A stretch of DNA of 64,000 nt from Roseofilum reptotaenium CS-1145 (GTDB taxonomy: Bacteria; Cyanobacteriota; Cyanobacteriia; Cyanobacteriales; Desertifilaceae): assembly GCF_028330985.1 (NCBI RefSeq), contig NZ_JAQMUE010000079.1, forward strand, positions 170,466 through 234,465, given 5' to 3'. Both the position numbers and the translations under genes were made by a program. The notes below the pieces were generated by a model, which did not search any database, was not told the origin of the DNA, and saw only the letters and a program-made list of their open reading frames with translations. This document shows, piece after piece, positions 27,519 through 37,580 of this stretch (positions are counted from its first letter, which is position 1; each line of letters starts with the position of its first letter).

Positions 27519-29546
27519 TTAATCACTAAAACGCGGGGTCATACAATAGGGGCAGTCGATCCATTCTTGTTGAAGTCCAGCTCCACAGACTCGACAGGTT
27601 AACCCCGCTTTTCGTTTGGCCTTGAGTTCTGCCTCTAAACCACTATCGGTAAAGGTTACCCGCTCTACTTCTTCCAGAGTAGTCGATCCTTCACGCACCA
27701 GGTTTAAGCTGTAGGCTAACAGGGTGACCATACCTTCTTCAACGGCTGCTTCTTTAATGCGTTCCGTGGGTGCGCCTTGGTTAATCAACAGTTGTAGATT
27801 TTCGGTTACCCGCAGGAGTTCATAGACCCCACAGCGTCCTTTATAGCCCACACCGTTACATTTAGGACAAAGTTCTCCTTGTTCTCTTAAGGCAGCTCGT
27901 TCATCGGGAGCGATAGTGTTGGCCTTATAGAGGGTTAAATTTCCTTCTTTAGCTGCTGATAAACCAAAGCGAGAGAGTTCTTCTGGAGTTGGGGTATAGG
28001 GAATACGGCATTCACTACAGACCCGTCGCATCAGCCGTTGGGCAACGACCCCTAGAAGTGCCCCAGAGACCATGAACGGTTCTACTCCCATTTCATCTAA
28101 GCGGGCGATCGCACCAGCCGCATCATTAGTATGCAATGTCGTCAATACCAAGTGTCCTGTGAGTGCCGCTTCAATTGCTGTCTTCGCCGTTTCCTTATCC
28201 CGCGTTTCCCCCACCAGAATCACATCCGGATCTTGCCGCAAGAACGCCCTCAGAATAGCGGAAAAGTCCATATTTTTTTCCCGAATTACCTGCACCTGGT
28301 TAATTCCTGGCAGGGCATATTCAATTGGGTCTTCAGCGGTTGAGATATTAATTCCAGGATCGTTACGTTCAGCTAAAATCGAATACAAGGTGGTGGATTT
28401 ACCTGACCCAGTGGGCCCCGTGACCAAAATCAATCCAAAGGGCCGAGAAGCCATATCTCGCACCATTTCTAGGGTTTCTGGACTGGTAATCAACTTATCC
28501 AAACCCAACTGCGTCGAGGAGTTATCCAAGATCCGCAGTACAATTTTTTCACCATAACGAGCTGGCAGGGTATTCACCCGGAAGTCTACTTTACGACCTT
28601 GGAAAATCCGCCGAATCCGACCATCTTGGGGTTTACGTCGTTCAGCAATATCAAGATCGGCAATAATTTTGAATCGGGATGTAATGGCTGGGACAATCTT
28701 CTTCGGAAAGGGAGGAAAGGGCTGTTGCAAGACCCCATCCTTACGAAAGCGAACCCGGAGGTTTTCCTCCTGGGGTTCTACATGAATATCGGAGACTCCA
28801 TCCGATAGCGCTTTCGCCAGAATCTGGTTAACCGCCTTAATCACTGGGGCACTTTCGGCATCTCCGAGTGCTTTATTCAAGTCAGCATCCGAGACTTCAT
28901 CATTCTCACCCTCTTCAAGATCGACATCCCCAAATTGGCTAATATCAATTTCTAACTGTTTAGAATCTACTTTTTTGGGATCGGGTGCTTTTTTAACTTG
29001 TTCGTCTAGATACTTGGAGATAATTGCTTGAAAATCTTCTGGGGTAATCACCATGCGATTCATGGTGAGTCCCTGGGGACGCAAGACTCGATTCAGGTCA
29101 TCCTGAGCGGCTAAGTTATCTGGATCGACCAATGCCACTAATACAGCAGGTGGATTGGCATTATTTTTAGATAGGGGAACCAATTGGTAACGGCGACACA
29201 GATCCAACGGAATCAAGGTATCAATGAGTTCATTGACCTGATTCGTATCAATTTCATTAATTTCCGGATCGAGGGAATCAACACCGTATAGAATTTTAAG
29301 TTCAAAAAGCTGTTGCTTTTTGTACTGGCGAATTAGATCGGGGGAAAGTTGCTTACCGGTGAGTTGTTCTATTAAATCGGTCAGCGATCGCTTATTTTTC
29401 CGGCTTTCCACCAGAGCCTTTTCCATATCATCTTTCTCAATAAAGCCAGACTGTACCAGTTTATTGCCAAAGGGAGAGAGATTATTCGCAACAGCCATTA
29501 AGGCTTTAGATTGCTGTCGGCGTGACGAGATGGGGGATTTGGTCAT
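27519..29546 (-). CDS. pilB: Type IV pilus extension ATPase PilB
   Basis: 675 residues. The N-terminal MshEN-type region spans about 20-215 (binds c-di-GMP in some relatives). The ATPase core has Walker A VTGPTGSGKSTTLYS, AEDPIEYALPGINQVQV, Walker B VILVGETRDKET and HLVLTTLHTNDAAGAIAR. The tetracysteine zinc motif is CSECRIPYTP to CPKCNGVGYKGRCGVYELL. The C-terminus carries an additional zinc-ribbon tail (CRVCGAGLQQEWIDCPYC), typical of cyanobacterial PilB1. In Synechocystis this tail is the docking site for Hfq, and hfq is present at 15.0 kb. Confidence 0.96.
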   Translation of the reverse strand: MTKSPISSRRQQSKALMAVANNLSPFGNKLVQSGFIEKDDMEKALVESRKNKRSLTDLIEQLTGKQLSPDLIRQYKKQQLFELKILYGVDSLDPEINEIDTNQVNELIDTLIPLDLCRRYQLVPLSKNNANPPAVLVALVDPDNLAAQDDLNRVLRPQGLTMNRMVITPEDFQAIISKYLDEQVKKAPDPKKVDSKQLEIDISQFGDVDLEEGENDEVSDADLNKALGDAESAPVIKAVNQILAKALSDGVSDIHVEPQEENLRVRFRKDGVLQQPFPPFPKKIVPAITSRFKIIADLDIAERRKPQDGRIRRIFQGRKVDFRVNTLPARYGEKIVLRILDNSSTQLGLDKLITSPETLEMVRDMASRPFGLILVTGPTGSGKSTTLYSILAERNDPGINISTAEDPIEYALPGINQVQVIREKNMDFSAILRAFLRQDPDVILVGETRDKETAKTAIEAALTGHLVLTTLHTNDAAGAIARLDEMGVEPFMVSGALLGVVAQRLMRRVCSECRIPYTPTPEELSRFGLSAAKEGNLTLYKANTIAPDERAALREQGELCPKCNGVGYKGRCGVYELLRVTENLQLLINQGAPTERIKEAAVEEGMVTLLAYSLNLVREGSTTLEEVERVTFTDSGLEAELKAKRKAGLTCRVCGAGLQQEWIDCPYCMTPRFSD

Positions 29547-29870
29547 GGGGGGTGGAGATCTCCTCTAAATATGAATTAATTTAAGATAGCCTCATCAAGA
29601 AACTACGGATTTCTGAGGAATAGCATAGAGAGTGCTTGCAGCTAATCCTTCCATGCTACTATTATGCATGTTACCCAATGGTGAAAGGAAACGACCAGCT
29701 TGAGATCTGCTTCTGGAACAAAACTTAAGCCAAATATTTCTTCCATCGTCCCGTCAAACCGTCAAAAGACAGGATAAGCTAAAAAACTAAGCTCCGTGAT
29801 GGATGAAGATTCAGCATCTTTCCCGGAGTAATGATTGCATGATGTAGCGAGTCAGATTAGGTTAACCCCA
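29547..29870. other. Divergent promoter region between pilB and grpE
   Basis: About 320 bp without a gene. A CCTCA/TGAGG hairpin lies near 29590-29618. I saw no CIRCE operator (TTAGCACTC-N9-GAGTGCTAA) ahead of grpE. Confidence 0.4.
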
Positions 29871-30680
29871 ATGATCGATGAGTCCAAGCCAGTAGAAACT
29901 TCTCAGAATCCCAACCCCGAAGACCTCTTGAATCAGGCAGAAAATCCAGCTAGTGTTTCTGCACAAGAGCCAGAAACCTCTAGTCCGGAAGTGGACAATG
30001 GAACAGAACCGGCCCAAGTTCAGGAAGATAGTGCTTCTGAAGGAATAGATCCATCTTCAGAACCCCCTTCAGAGACACCTGATCCAGCAGCCCATCAAGC
30101 GGATGTTGCACAAGCGGCCTTGCTAGCCGAAGTCTTAGCCAGTAAGGAATTGGAATTAGACAGTATAAAACAGAGTTACGAGGAAGTTAAAGCTCAATAC
30201 CAACGTTTAGGAGCTGACTTTGATAACTTCCGCAAACGGACACAAAAAGAAAAGGGGGAATTAGAAGATCAGACCAAGTGTAAGACCCTACAAGAATTGC
30301 TACCAGTGGTTGATAACTTTGAGCGGGCGCGATCGCAAATTAAACCCCAAAATGAGGGGGAAATGACAATTCACAAAAGTTATCAAAGTGTCTACAAACA
30401 ATTAGTAGACTGTCTCAAACGCATTGGTGTTTCTCCTATGCGAGCAGAAGGGAAAGAATTTGACCCCAATCTCCATGAAGCGGTGATGAGAGAGGCAACC
30501 TCAGAATATGCTGAAGGCACGGTGACTGAAGAATTGATGCGAGGCTATCTTCTCAATGACCGAGTATTACGCCACGCCATGGTTAAGGTCGCCGCTGCAC
30601 CAGAAGACGAACCGGCACTCCCAGTCGAGGACGCAACCGAACAAACGAACGAACCGGAAGCCGAAGAGAGTGAGAGCTAA
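29871..30680 (+). CDS. grpE: Nucleotide exchange factor GrpE
   Basis: 269 residues from the ATG at 29871; an upstream in-frame TTG is rejected because the extension has no GrpE character. A long acidic, Pro/Glu-rich N-terminal tail (about 1-95) precedes the dimeric coiled coil ([35 protein letters not shown]) and the beta wing ([33 protein letters not shown]). It releases ADP from DnaK. Its acidic C-terminal tail and N-terminal tail are typical of cyanobacteria. It lies directly upstream of dnaK and dnaJ. Confidence 0.95.
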   Translation: MIDESKPVETSQNPNPEDLLNQAENPASVSAQEPETSSPEVDNGTEPAQVQEDSASEGIDPSSEPPSETPDPAAHQADVAQAALLAEVLASKELELDSIKQSYEEVKAQYQRLGADFDNFRKRTQKEKGELEDQTKCKTLQELLPVVDNFERARSQIKPQNEGEMTIHKSYQSVYKQLVDCLKRIGVSPMRAEGKEFDPNLHEAVMREATSEYAEGTVTEELMRGYLLNDRVLRHAMVKVAAAPEDEPALPVEDATEQTNEPEAEESES

Positions 30681-30819
30681 AACCGTGATCTAAAATTAAC
30701 GGTAATCGGTAAAGAAAGGGGAAATCACATCAATGTCAAGTCCATATCCAACTTGATCGGTGATCCCTTTATAAATCACCAATTATGCCGTTATTAACTT
30801 CAACATCTGGCAGCTTAAC

Positions 30820-32781
30820 ATGGGAAAAGTTATTGGGATTGATTTAGGCACAACCAATAGTTGTGTATCGGTATTAGAGGGAGGTCAACCTGTTGTGATC
30901 TCCAATGCAGAAGGTGGCAGAACTACCCCCAGTATGGTCGGCTTTGGCAAAGCTGGCGATCGCCTGATCGGTCAACTGGCCAAACGCCAAGCTGTCACCA
31001 ACGCCGAAAACAGTATCTATAGCATCAAACGGTTTATCGGTAGGCGCTGGGACGACACGGAAATGGAACGCTCCCGCGTCCCCTACAAATGTATCCAAGG
31101 TCGCGATAGCACGGTCGATGTGCAAGTGCGAGGGCGTAACTATACCCCCCAAGAAATTTCCGCCATGATCCTACAAAAACTCAAACAGGACGCGGAAAAC
31201 TACCTGGGAGAACCCGTTACCGAAGCAGTCATTACCGTTCCTGCCTACTTTACCGATGCTCAACGGCAAGCCACCAAAGACGCGGGGAACATCGCTGGTT
31301 TAGAAGTCCAACGCATTATCAATGAACCCACTGCTGCTGCCCTATCCTACGGTCTTGACAAACAAGACCAAGAACAACTCATTCTCGTCTTTGATCTCGG
31401 TGGCGGAACCTTCGATGTCTCCATTCTCCAACTCGGTGATGGCATCTTTGAAGTCGTCGCCACCTCTGGAAATAACCATTTAGGCGGCGACGACTTCGAT
31501 AACTGCATCGTCACCTGGATGATCGAAGAATTCAAAGACCAAGAAGGGATCGATCTATCGGTAGATAAAATGGCCCTCCAACGGTTGCGAGAAGCCGCTG
31601 AAAAAGCCAAAATCGAACTCTCAAATATGACGGCAACCTCCATCAACTTGCCCTTCATCACGGCTGATGAAACTGGCCCCAAACATCTAGAAATGGAGCT
31701 AACCCGCTCTAAATTTGAAGAGTTAGCCCAAGACATGATTCGGGGAACCTTAGAACCGGTAGAACAAGCCCTTAAAGATGGCAATAAAACCAAAGAAGAT
31801 ATCGATCGCATCATCTTAGTCGGCGGTTCCACTCGCATCCCCTCCGTTCAAGAAGCCCTTTCCCAATACTTTGGTGGCAAAAAACCAGACCGCTCCGTTA
31901 ACCCCGATGAATCCGTAGCTCTGGGTGCTGCCATCCAAGGAGGAGTCATGGGAGGAGAAATTAAAGACCTCCTGCTCCTGGATGTCACCCCCCTATCTCT
32001 GGGCATTGAAACCCTGGGTGAAGTATTCACCAAAATTATTGAACGCAATACCACCATTCCCACCAGTAAAACCCAAATTTTCTCGACCGCCACCGATGGC
32101 CAAACCTCAGTAGAAATCCATGTGCTACAAGGGGAACGAGCCATGGTCGCTGATAATAAAAGCCTGGGGAAATTCCAACTGACCGGTATTCCTCCCGCAC
32201 CGCGAGGTGTACCTCAAATTGAAGTCTCCTTTGAAATTGATGCCAACGGTATCCTCAAAGTATCAGCAAGAGACAAAGGAACCGGACGAGAACAAAGTAT
32301 CGAAATTACCAATACGGGTGGTTTAAGTCAGACCGAAATAGAAAAAATGCGCATGGAAGCGGAAGTCTATTCCGAATCTGACCGGGTGCGCCGCCAATTA
32401 GCTGAACTAAAAAACCAAGCTGAGGGTTTATTCCAGAGTTACTATTCCACCTTAGAACAAAATAGAGACGTAATTCCCGAAGATCTGCAAGTGGAAGCTC
32501 AAGGACGGATTGAGCAACTGCGGGTGAGTTTAGAGGCTCCAGATAGCTCAGTGGAAGCAGTTAAAGAGCAAATGAATGCCCTACAACAAATTCTATTTAC
32601 CATTGGTTCATCCGTATATGCAGGTTCAGGTGCTGTCGAGGACTTCACCCAAGGGGAAACGGTGATTGATTCGGCAGTAGAAACCCTGCAAAGTTCGGTA
32701 GAATCGGAGCAAGAAGAAGAGGATTTTAGCTTTGATGAGGAAGATGAAACCGTTTCTGCGGATTATGAAGAAATTGAGTAA
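30820..32781 (+). CDS. dnaK: Chaperone DnaK (Hsp70)
   Basis: 653 residues. The ATPase domain shows [68 protein letters not shown] and [10 protein letters not shown]. The substrate domain begins at [16 protein letters not shown], and the acidic tail ends [12 protein letters not shown]. It is of the DnaK2 type, the main heat-inducible essential Hsp70 in cyanobacteria. It follows grpE and precedes dnaJ, though the gaps (139 and 132 bp) allow separate promoters. Confidence 0.97.
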   Translation: MGKVIGIDLGTTNSCVSVLEGGQPVVISNAEGGRTTPSMVGFGKAGDRLIGQLAKRQAVTNAENSIYSIKRFIGRRWDDTEMERSRVPYKCIQGRDSTVDVQVRGRNYTPQEISAMILQKLKQDAENYLGEPVTEAVITVPAYFTDAQRQATKDAGNIAGLEVQRIINEPTAAALSYGLDKQDQEQLILVFDLGGGTFDVSILQLGDGIFEVVATSGNNHLGGDDFDNCIVTWMIEEFKDQEGIDLSVDKMALQRLREAAEKAKIELSNMTATSINLPFITADETGPKHLEMELTRSKFEELAQDMIRGTLEPVEQALKDGNKTKEDIDRIILVGGSTRIPSVQEALSQYFGGKKPDRSVNPDESVALGAAIQGGVMGGEIKDLLLLDVTPLSLGIETLGEVFTKIIERNTTIPTSKTQIFSTATDGQTSVEIHVLQGERAMVADNKSLGKFQLTGIPPAPRGVPQIEVSFEIDANGILKVSARDKGTGREQSIEITNTGGLSQTEIEKMRMEAEVYSESDRVRRQLAELKNQAEGLFQSYYSTLEQNRDVIPEDLQVEAQGRIEQLRVSLEAPDSSVEAVKEQMNALQQILFTIGSSVYAGSGAVEDFTQGETVIDSAVETLQSSVESEQEEEDFSFDEEDETVSADYEEIE

Positions 32782-32826
32782 AGCCTCAAATTTTTCCACC
32801 TCCTCCTTAAAATTCAGAGAAAACTA

Positions 32827-32857
32827 AGCGGTCTCTACCCCAAGAGACCGCTATAAT
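32827..32857 (+). promoter_or_regulatory. Hairpin overlapping a -10-like box between dnaK and dnaJ
   Basis: A perfect 9-bp stem AGCGGTCTC 32827-32835 / GAGACCGCT 32844-32852, followed directly by TATAAT (32852-32857). It could end dnaK messages (no T-tract), stabilise the 3' end, or be part of a dnaJ promoter. No good -35 box is seen. Confidence 0.4.
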
Positions 32858-32913
32858 AGTGTGCAGTTCTATATGCCCACTTGTTGAGAGATCCCCGAAA
32901 GACAGAGCGCCCT

Positions 32914-34041
32914 ATGGCCGACTACTATGAAATTCTCGGTGTTTCCCGCGAAGCAGACAAAGAAGAGATCAAGCGAGCCTACCGTAGGTTGGCGCGAAAA
33001 TATCACCCGGATGTTAACAAAGAAGCCGGAGCTGAAGACAAGTTCAAAGAAATTAACCGAGCGTATGAAGTTCTCTCTGAACCAGAGATCAAAGCTCGAT
33101 ATGACCGCTTTGGTGAACAAGGTGTAAGTGGTGGAGCCGGAGGCCCTGGTTTTGGGGACTTTGGCGATATGGGTTTTGCAGATATCTTTGAGAGCTTCTT
33201 CAATGGCTTTTCTGGTGGTGGAGTAGGAACCCAAGGGGCAAGACGACGAGGCCCAGTCCGAGGTGATGATTTACGATTGGATTTGAAGTTGGACTTCAAA
33301 GAAGCCATTTTTGGTGGTGAGAAAGAGATTCGGATTAATCATTTAGAAACCTGTAAAACCTGTAACGGTTCGGGAGCGAAACCGGGGACTAAACCGGTGA
33401 CTTGCCAAACCTGCGGCGGTTCAGGTCAAATCCGCCGAGCGACTCGCACGCCTTTCGGTAGCTTTACTCAGGTATCGGTTTGTCCGGCTTGTAATGGTCA
33501 AGGACAGGTGATTCAGGATAAGTGTAATGACTGTGGTGGTAGCGGGAATAAGCAGGTTACGAAGAAGTTGAAGATTAATGTTCCTGCTGGGGTGGATAAT
33601 GGGACTCGACTGCGGGTGTCTAATGAGGGAGATTCGGGACAGCAGGGTGGACCTCCTGGTGATTTGTATGTTTATTTGTTTGTAAATGAGGATGCGGATT
33701 TCCGGCGGGATGGTATTAATGTGCTTTCGGAAATGAAGGTGAGTTATTTACAGGCGATCCTGGGTGCTCGCGTCCAGGTGACAACGGTTGATGGTACGGA
33801 AGAATTGACTATTCCGGCAGGAACACAACCGAATACGGTGTTGACGCTGGAAAATCGAGGAGTTCCTCGGCTGGGAAATCCCGTAAGCCGTGGAGATCAT
33901 TTAATTACGGTGGTGGTGGACATTCCTAATCCTAAACAGTTGAGTGCAGATGAGAAGGAGCATTTGAAGGAGTTGGAACGCCTAAGAGGCGATCGCCAAG
34001 ATAAGGGAGGTGGGTTGTTCGGAGGGATTTTTAATAAATGA
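32914..34041 (+). CDS. dnaJ: Chaperone DnaJ (type I Hsp40)
   Basis: 375 residues from ATG 32914 ([10 protein letters not shown]). The J domain carries HPD in [11 protein letters not shown], followed by a Gly/Phe-rich linker ([20 protein letters not shown]). Four zinc repeats CxxCxGxG follow ([32 protein letters not shown]), then the C-terminal substrate domains. It stimulates DnaK ATPase and delivers clients. Its stop overlaps the tusA ATG by 4 bases (ATGA), so translation is coupled to tusA and rsgA. Confidence 0.96.
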   Translation: MADYYEILGVSREADKEEIKRAYRRLARKYHPDVNKEAGAEDKFKEINRAYEVLSEPEIKARYDRFGEQGVSGGAGGPGFGDFGDMGFADIFESFFNGFSGGGVGTQGARRRGPVRGDDLRLDLKLDFKEAIFGGEKEIRINHLETCKTCNGSGAKPGTKPVTCQTCGGSGQIRRATRTPFGSFTQVSVCPACNGQGQVIQDKCNDCGGSGNKQVTKKLKINVPAGVDNGTRLRVSNEGDSGQQGGPPGDLYVYLFVNEDADFRRDGINVLSEMKVSYLQAILGARVQVTTVDGTEELTIPAGTQPNTVLTLENRGVPRLGNPVSRGDHLITVVVDIPNPKQLSADEKEHLKELERLRGDRQDKGGGLFGGIFNK

Positions 34042-34325
34042 GTCCCCAGACTGATTTAGGTACTCCTGATGTTCAACTGGATTTACGGGGGACACCTTGT
34101 CCCCTCAACTTTGTCCGCACGAAGCTACAACTGGAAAAAATGGCTCCCGGTTCCCTATTGGAAGTGTGGTTAGATGCAGGGGAACCCATTGAGCAGGTTC
34201 CGGATAGCCTGAAAATGGCAGGTTATCCGATTGAAGGACTACAAGAGTCAACCCAGGATGAAGAGGAGCCGTTTTTCCGGCTGCAAGTTCGGCGATCAGA
34301 TCCGGAAAATCTGCCTCCACAATGA
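34038..34325 (+). CDS. TusA/SirA-family sulfurtransferase-like protein
   Basis: 95 residues. The signature CPxP-type motif is [19 protein letters not shown] with the active Cys, followed by the small alpha/beta sandwich ([19 protein letters not shown]). The family carries persulfide sulfur for tRNA thiolation or other pathways; the substrate here is unproven. It overlaps dnaJ upstream and rsgA downstream by four bases each, an operon layout I know from other cyanobacteria. Confidence 0.88.
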   Translation: MSPQTDLGTPDVQLDLRGTPCPLNFVRTKLQLEKMAPGSLLEVWLDAGEPIEQVPDSLKMAGYPIEGLQESTQDEEEPFFRLQVRRSDPENLPPQ

Positions 34326-35347
34326 ATCAGGTTTGGGTGGGTACGGTGTTGGCAGTTCAAGCCAATTTTTATCAAGTTCAGCTTGATGAGCAAGAAGGAA
34401 CTCCTTTGTTGTGTACTCGCCGATCGCGCCTGAAGAAGATTGGTCAACGGGTGATGGTGGGCGATCGCGTGCGGGTGGAAGATCCAGATTGGTCGGGTTT
34501 GCGGGGGGCGATCGCCCAAGTCTATCCCCGAACTACCGAGTTATCCCGGCCTCCTGTAGCCAATGCGGATCAACTGTTACTGGTTTTTTCTGTCGATCAA
34601 CCCAGTCTCGACCCCTATCAACTCAGCCGGTTTCTCGTCAAAGGCGAATCAACATCATTGAGTTTATGTCTCTGTTTAAACAAGAGTGACCTGGTTTCAA
34701 CTGAGTGGAAAGAAGAATGGTGTCACCGCTTAGGACAATGGGGTTATGTGCCTCTGTTCATTAGTGTGGTGAGTGGACAGGGGTTAGCAGAACTCGAGCA
34801 ACAGCTAGCGCAACGAGTCACGATTGTTGCAGGGCCTTCTGGGGTGGGAAAATCAAGTTTAATTAATACTTTGATTCCCAATGCCCATTTGCGGGTAGGG
34901 AAAGTGTCTGGAAAGCTCCAAAAGGGACGACACACCACTCGTCATGTGGAGTTATTTAAGTTACCTAGTGGCGGACTTTTGGCGGATACCCCCGGATTTA
35001 ATCAGCCGGATGTAGACTATCCTCCAGAAGCATTAGGAGATTATTTTCCAGAAGTGCGGGCGCTCATGAAGGTCGATCATTGCCAATTTAGTGACTGTTT
35101 GCATCGGGAAGAACCGGATTGTGCAATTCGAGGAGACTGGGAGCGCTACGAACATTATCTCATGTTTTTGCAAGAGGCGATCGCCCGTCAAGAACAGCGC
35201 GATCGCCAAGCCGATCCTGAATCTACCCTGAAGCGTAAAGGTCACAATACTTACGAGCCTAAACTGAATACCAAAAAATATCGCCGTCCCTCCCGCCGTA
35301 CCCAACAACAACAGTTGGAAGAATGGTACAAAGATGCTGAAATTTGA
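34322..35347 (+). CDS. rsgA: Ribosome small-subunit GTPase RsgA
   Basis: 341 residues. An N-terminal OB fold (VWVGTVLAVQANFYQVQL) leads into a circularly permuted GTPase with motif order G4 (CLNKSDL), G1 (AGPSGVGKSSLINTL), G3 (LADTPGFNQPD). The C-terminal zinc knuckle has CQFSDCLHREEPDCAI. It checks late 30S maturation near the decoding centre. The C-terminus is Lys/Arg-rich. It ends the dnaJ-tusA-rsgA transcription unit; the IS605-type element begins immediately after its stop. Confidence 0.95.
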   Translation: MNQVWVGTVLAVQANFYQVQLDEQEGTPLLCTRRSRLKKIGQRVMVGDRVRVEDPDWSGLRGAIAQVYPRTTELSRPPVANADQLLLVFSVDQPSLDPYQLSRFLVKGESTSLSLCLCLNKSDLVSTEWKEEWCHRLGQWGYVPLFISVVSGQGLAELEQQLAQRVTIVAGPSGVGKSSLINTLIPNAHLRVGKVSGKLQKGRHTTRHVELFKLPSGGLLADTPGFNQPDVDYPPEALGDYFPEVRALMKVDHCQFSDCLHREEPDCAIRGDWERYEHYLMFLQEAIARQEQRDRQADPESTLKRKGHNTYEPKLNTKKYRRPSRRTQQQQLEEWYKDAEI

Positions 35348-35480
35348 CACTCCCCGGTCTGAAGACGCGGGGATTCTTCATTCATCGAGATGCCGTAAGA
35401 GGGCAGGATTTCTCCAACTCACCAAGAGGGCTTCTCTCCTGAAGCGTAAATTCCTCTGTGCCCCAGAGTATTTTTAATCC
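35348..35480 (-). ncRNA. Candidate omega (reRNA) guide at the tnpB 3' end
   Basis: In related elements the omega RNA overlaps the 3' end of tnpB and extends through the right-end hairpin, with the guide read from flanking host DNA. Here that region includes the CCCCG/CGGGG hairpin at 35353-35373. The predicted guide would then come from the rsgA 3' end. This is inferred from the family, not demonstrated. Confidence 0.4.
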
Positions 35481-36626
35481 ACGTTGCAGAATTACTTTCG
35501 CCGCGTTAATGTCACGATCCTCCACATATTGGCAGTGTGGACAAATGTGAGTACGAGTTGATAGGGTCTTTTTGACAATTTCGCCACAATTGGAACATTC
35601 CTGAGAGGTATAGTGGGGAGGAACTGCAATCGTTACTCTTCCGTATTTACCCCCAAAATATTCTAACCACCGCCGAAACTGCGACCATCCTGCATCACTT
35701 ATCGACTTGGCTAGTTTATGGTTTCTAACCAGGCCGGCGATATTCAAATCTTCATAGGCAACCACATCGTTAGAGTGGATAACGGAACCGGCAATTCTTT
35801 TTGCATGTTCTTCTCGCCGCCTACTTACTTTCAAATGCTGCCGAGCATACCTTTTTCTAGCCTTGTGATAATTTTTGGATTGAGGTTTCTTGTTTTTACG
35901 GTATTTTTTGGACTTCTGGCGATTGGCCCTTTTGAGCATTTTTTCTGCTTCTCTATAAAACCTAGGATTCGGCTCAGTATGTCCATTTGAATCAGCCAGA
36001 AAATATTTAAGCCCTACGTCCAACCCAACCATTTGATTAGTCGGTTCTAATTCAATCTTGAGATCTACCTTAATACAGAATTGACAATAGTATCCGTCTG
36101 CTCTCCGAATTAATCTAATGCGTTTGATTTGAGCGGTAGAATAATGCCCCAAGTCCGAAGTTCCTACGAGTTTTAACTCTCCAATATCATTTTTGTCGGT
36201 AAACTTGATTCGCTTGGGAGAAAGGAGCTTCCATCCACAATTTTTATACTCGACTGAGCGAGAATATTTCTTAAATTTAGGATATCCTTTCTTGCCGGTT
36301 TTTTTCTTCTTGTAGTTTTCGTAAAAACGTTCTATCGCAAACCAGGCACGTTCAGCAGAAGCCTGTCTAGCCATACTGTTCAAATTTTTAGCAAAACTAA
36401 ATTCTTTAGCCAACACAGCGCAATATTTGTTTAGATCATTTCTTGAATTGCCTAATCTGTCCATCCAATAACATAGGCATTTGTTACGGATGAATTGGGC
36501 CGTTCTGATCGCTTCATCGATGGCTGTGTATTGGCTTGGTTTTGCCTTAATTTTGAATTCGTAAACTATTATTTCTTCTGAGCGCACCAATACATTAATC
36601 TTATCACGCTCTCGTGTAAGAATCAA
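35382..36626 (-). CDS. tnpB: TnpB RNA-guided nuclease (IS200/IS605 family)
   Basis: Up to 414 residues from TTG 36626; GTG 36587 is a more likely start because family members begin near YEFKIKAKPSQ. RuvC residues are present: D in VGLDVGLKYFLADSNG, E in VVAYEDLNIAGLVRNH and D in EDRDINAAKVILQRG. The zinc ribbon is CSNCG...CPHCQY. TnpB cuts DNA guided by an omega RNA from the element's 3' end and keeps the transposon in place. The open reading frame and catalytic residues are complete, so it may be active. Confidence 0.93.
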   Translation of the reverse strand: MILTRERDKINVLVRSEEIIVYEFKIKAKPSQYTAIDEAIRTAQFIRNKCLCYWMDRLGNSRNDLNKYCAVLAKEFSFAKNLNSMARQASAERAWFAIERFYENYKKKKTGKKGYPKFKKYSRSVEYKNCGWKLLSPKRIKFTDKNDIGELKLVGTSDLGHYSTAQIKRIRLIRRADGYYCQFCIKVDLKIELEPTNQMVGLDVGLKYFLADSNGHTEPNPRFYREAEKMLKRANRQKSKKYRKNKKPQSKNYHKARKRYARQHLKVSRRREEHAKRIAGSVIHSNDVVAYEDLNIAGLVRNHKLAKSISDAGWSQFRRWLEYFGGKYGRVTIAVPPHYTSQECSNCGEIVKKTLSTRTHICPHCQYVEDRDINAAKVILQRGLKILWGTEEFTLQERSPLGELEKSCPLTASR

Positions 36627-36767
36627 GTTTTACAGGCTGCTTTTAACCTGCTCTCATCCTTCATCCCCGGAATGAATTCACGGGGTTTTCGGAATATCTC
36701 TTATAAGGGAATAGGGAATGGGGAATGGGGAATATCAAATCGTTAAATGGTTGCTACAAATGCGTAG

Positions 36768-36797
36768 TGTAGAGACAAGGCATGCCTTGTCTCTACA
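36768..36797. repeat. 30-bp perfect palindrome (TGTAG...CTACA family)
   Basis: Arms TGTAGAGACAAGGCA and TGCCTTGTCTCTACA meet with no loop. It is flanked by CTACAAATGCGTAG upstream and ATGGTTGTGATG downstream, both shared with the copy at 40435-40515. Likely a non-autonomous dispersed palindromic element. Confidence 0.9.
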
Positions 36798-36916
36798 ATG
36801 GTTGTGATGTGTAGCGTTATTTTTTAGATTTGATATTACCACCTTAACTTGTGACCCATGCCCATTACCCATTACCATAATAGACCTAGTTCTTAGGTTC
36901 ATCATAGTCGTGTTCT

Positions 36917-37570
36917 CTAGGAATTGGTTGCTTCCTGCCAGCGTCCCCTCAACTCTCGCATTGCCCCGATCTCATCTTCTTTTGCTGTGGCTAAAAACTG
37001 GTATAACCACTCCTTCGGCACTTCGGCAAACGTTGGACTTTGCTCCACTTCCACATATACCCCAGACTTCAGAGTATAAATCCGCCACACCTGCCCATCA
37101 AAACGCCAAAACTCTGGCACACCCAAACGAGCATAAAATTCATTCTTAGCAATATCCGTGTGGGTAATATCTACCTCAACCACCAAATCTGGGGGCGGAT
37201 CTTGGGCAAAATTCACATTGCGTCCTTTCACCAACGGCTGATTTTGAAAATAATAGGCACTATCCGGTTCTGCTCCTTTTCTTAACAGGGGATAATTCAT
37301 GGTTGTCGATCCCATGGTCTTAATGGAAAGACCCAACAACTCAACCAAAACCACAATAAATCGCTCAATTAAACACCGGGCAAATTCATGGTCTTCTAAG
37401 GGCATAGTGATCTCTAGAACTCCATCATCATAGATTAGACGAGAACCTCTGGATTGAGGCAGTTGATCGAGGATGTGTACATAGTTCTCCCACGTGATAC
37501 CACGAAAAACAACCCGTTGTTCGCCCTTGGGTTGTACGGTTGCTTGAGGTTCTGGTGCTGCAATAACCAT
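36917..37570 (-). CDS. Uma2-family (DUF820) PD-(D/E)XK endonuclease-like protein
   Basis: 217 residues from ATG 37570 (MVIAAPEPQATV). Family landmarks: ITWENYVHILDQL, LIYDDGVLEITMPLEDHE, GAEPDSAYYFQN with the metal Asp, DLVVEVDITHTD with the catalytic Glu, and KNEFYARLGVPEFWRFDG with the Lys and Tyr. Uma2 proteins are very numerous in cyanobacteria and of unknown role, perhaps linked to mobile DNA. It starts 11 bp after the GUN4-like gene on the same strand, so they may be cotranscribed. Confidence 0.9.
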   Translation of the reverse strand: MVIAAPEPQATVQPKGEQRVVFRGITWENYVHILDQLPQSRGSRLIYDDGVLEITMPLEDHEFARCLIERFIVVLVELLGLSIKTMGSTTMNYPLLRKGAEPDSAYYFQNQPLVKGRNVNFAQDPPPDLVVEVDITHTDIAKNEFYARLGVPEFWRFDGQVWRIYTLKSGVYVEVEQSPTFAEVPKEWLYQFLATAKEDEIGAMRELRGRWQEATNS

Positions 37571-37580
37571 ATCGCTGACT

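Larger units (their letters stand above)
35348..36700. mobile_element. IS605/IS1341-type element with tnpB only
   Basis: About 1.35 kb around a single minus-strand tnpB. Each end carries a subterminal hairpin with CCCCG/CGGGG arms: 35353-35373 just after rsgA, and 36665-36685 on the other side. There are no terminal inverted repeats and no tnpA, so mobility would need a transposase in trans. Exact boundaries are uncertain by about 20 bp. Insertion directly at the rsgA stop leaves that gene intact. Confidence 0.8.

Noticed and set aside
29547..29870. CIRCE/HrcA operator upstream of grpE
   Set aside because: The TTAGCACTC-N9-GAGTGCTAA palindrome was not found by reading both strands.
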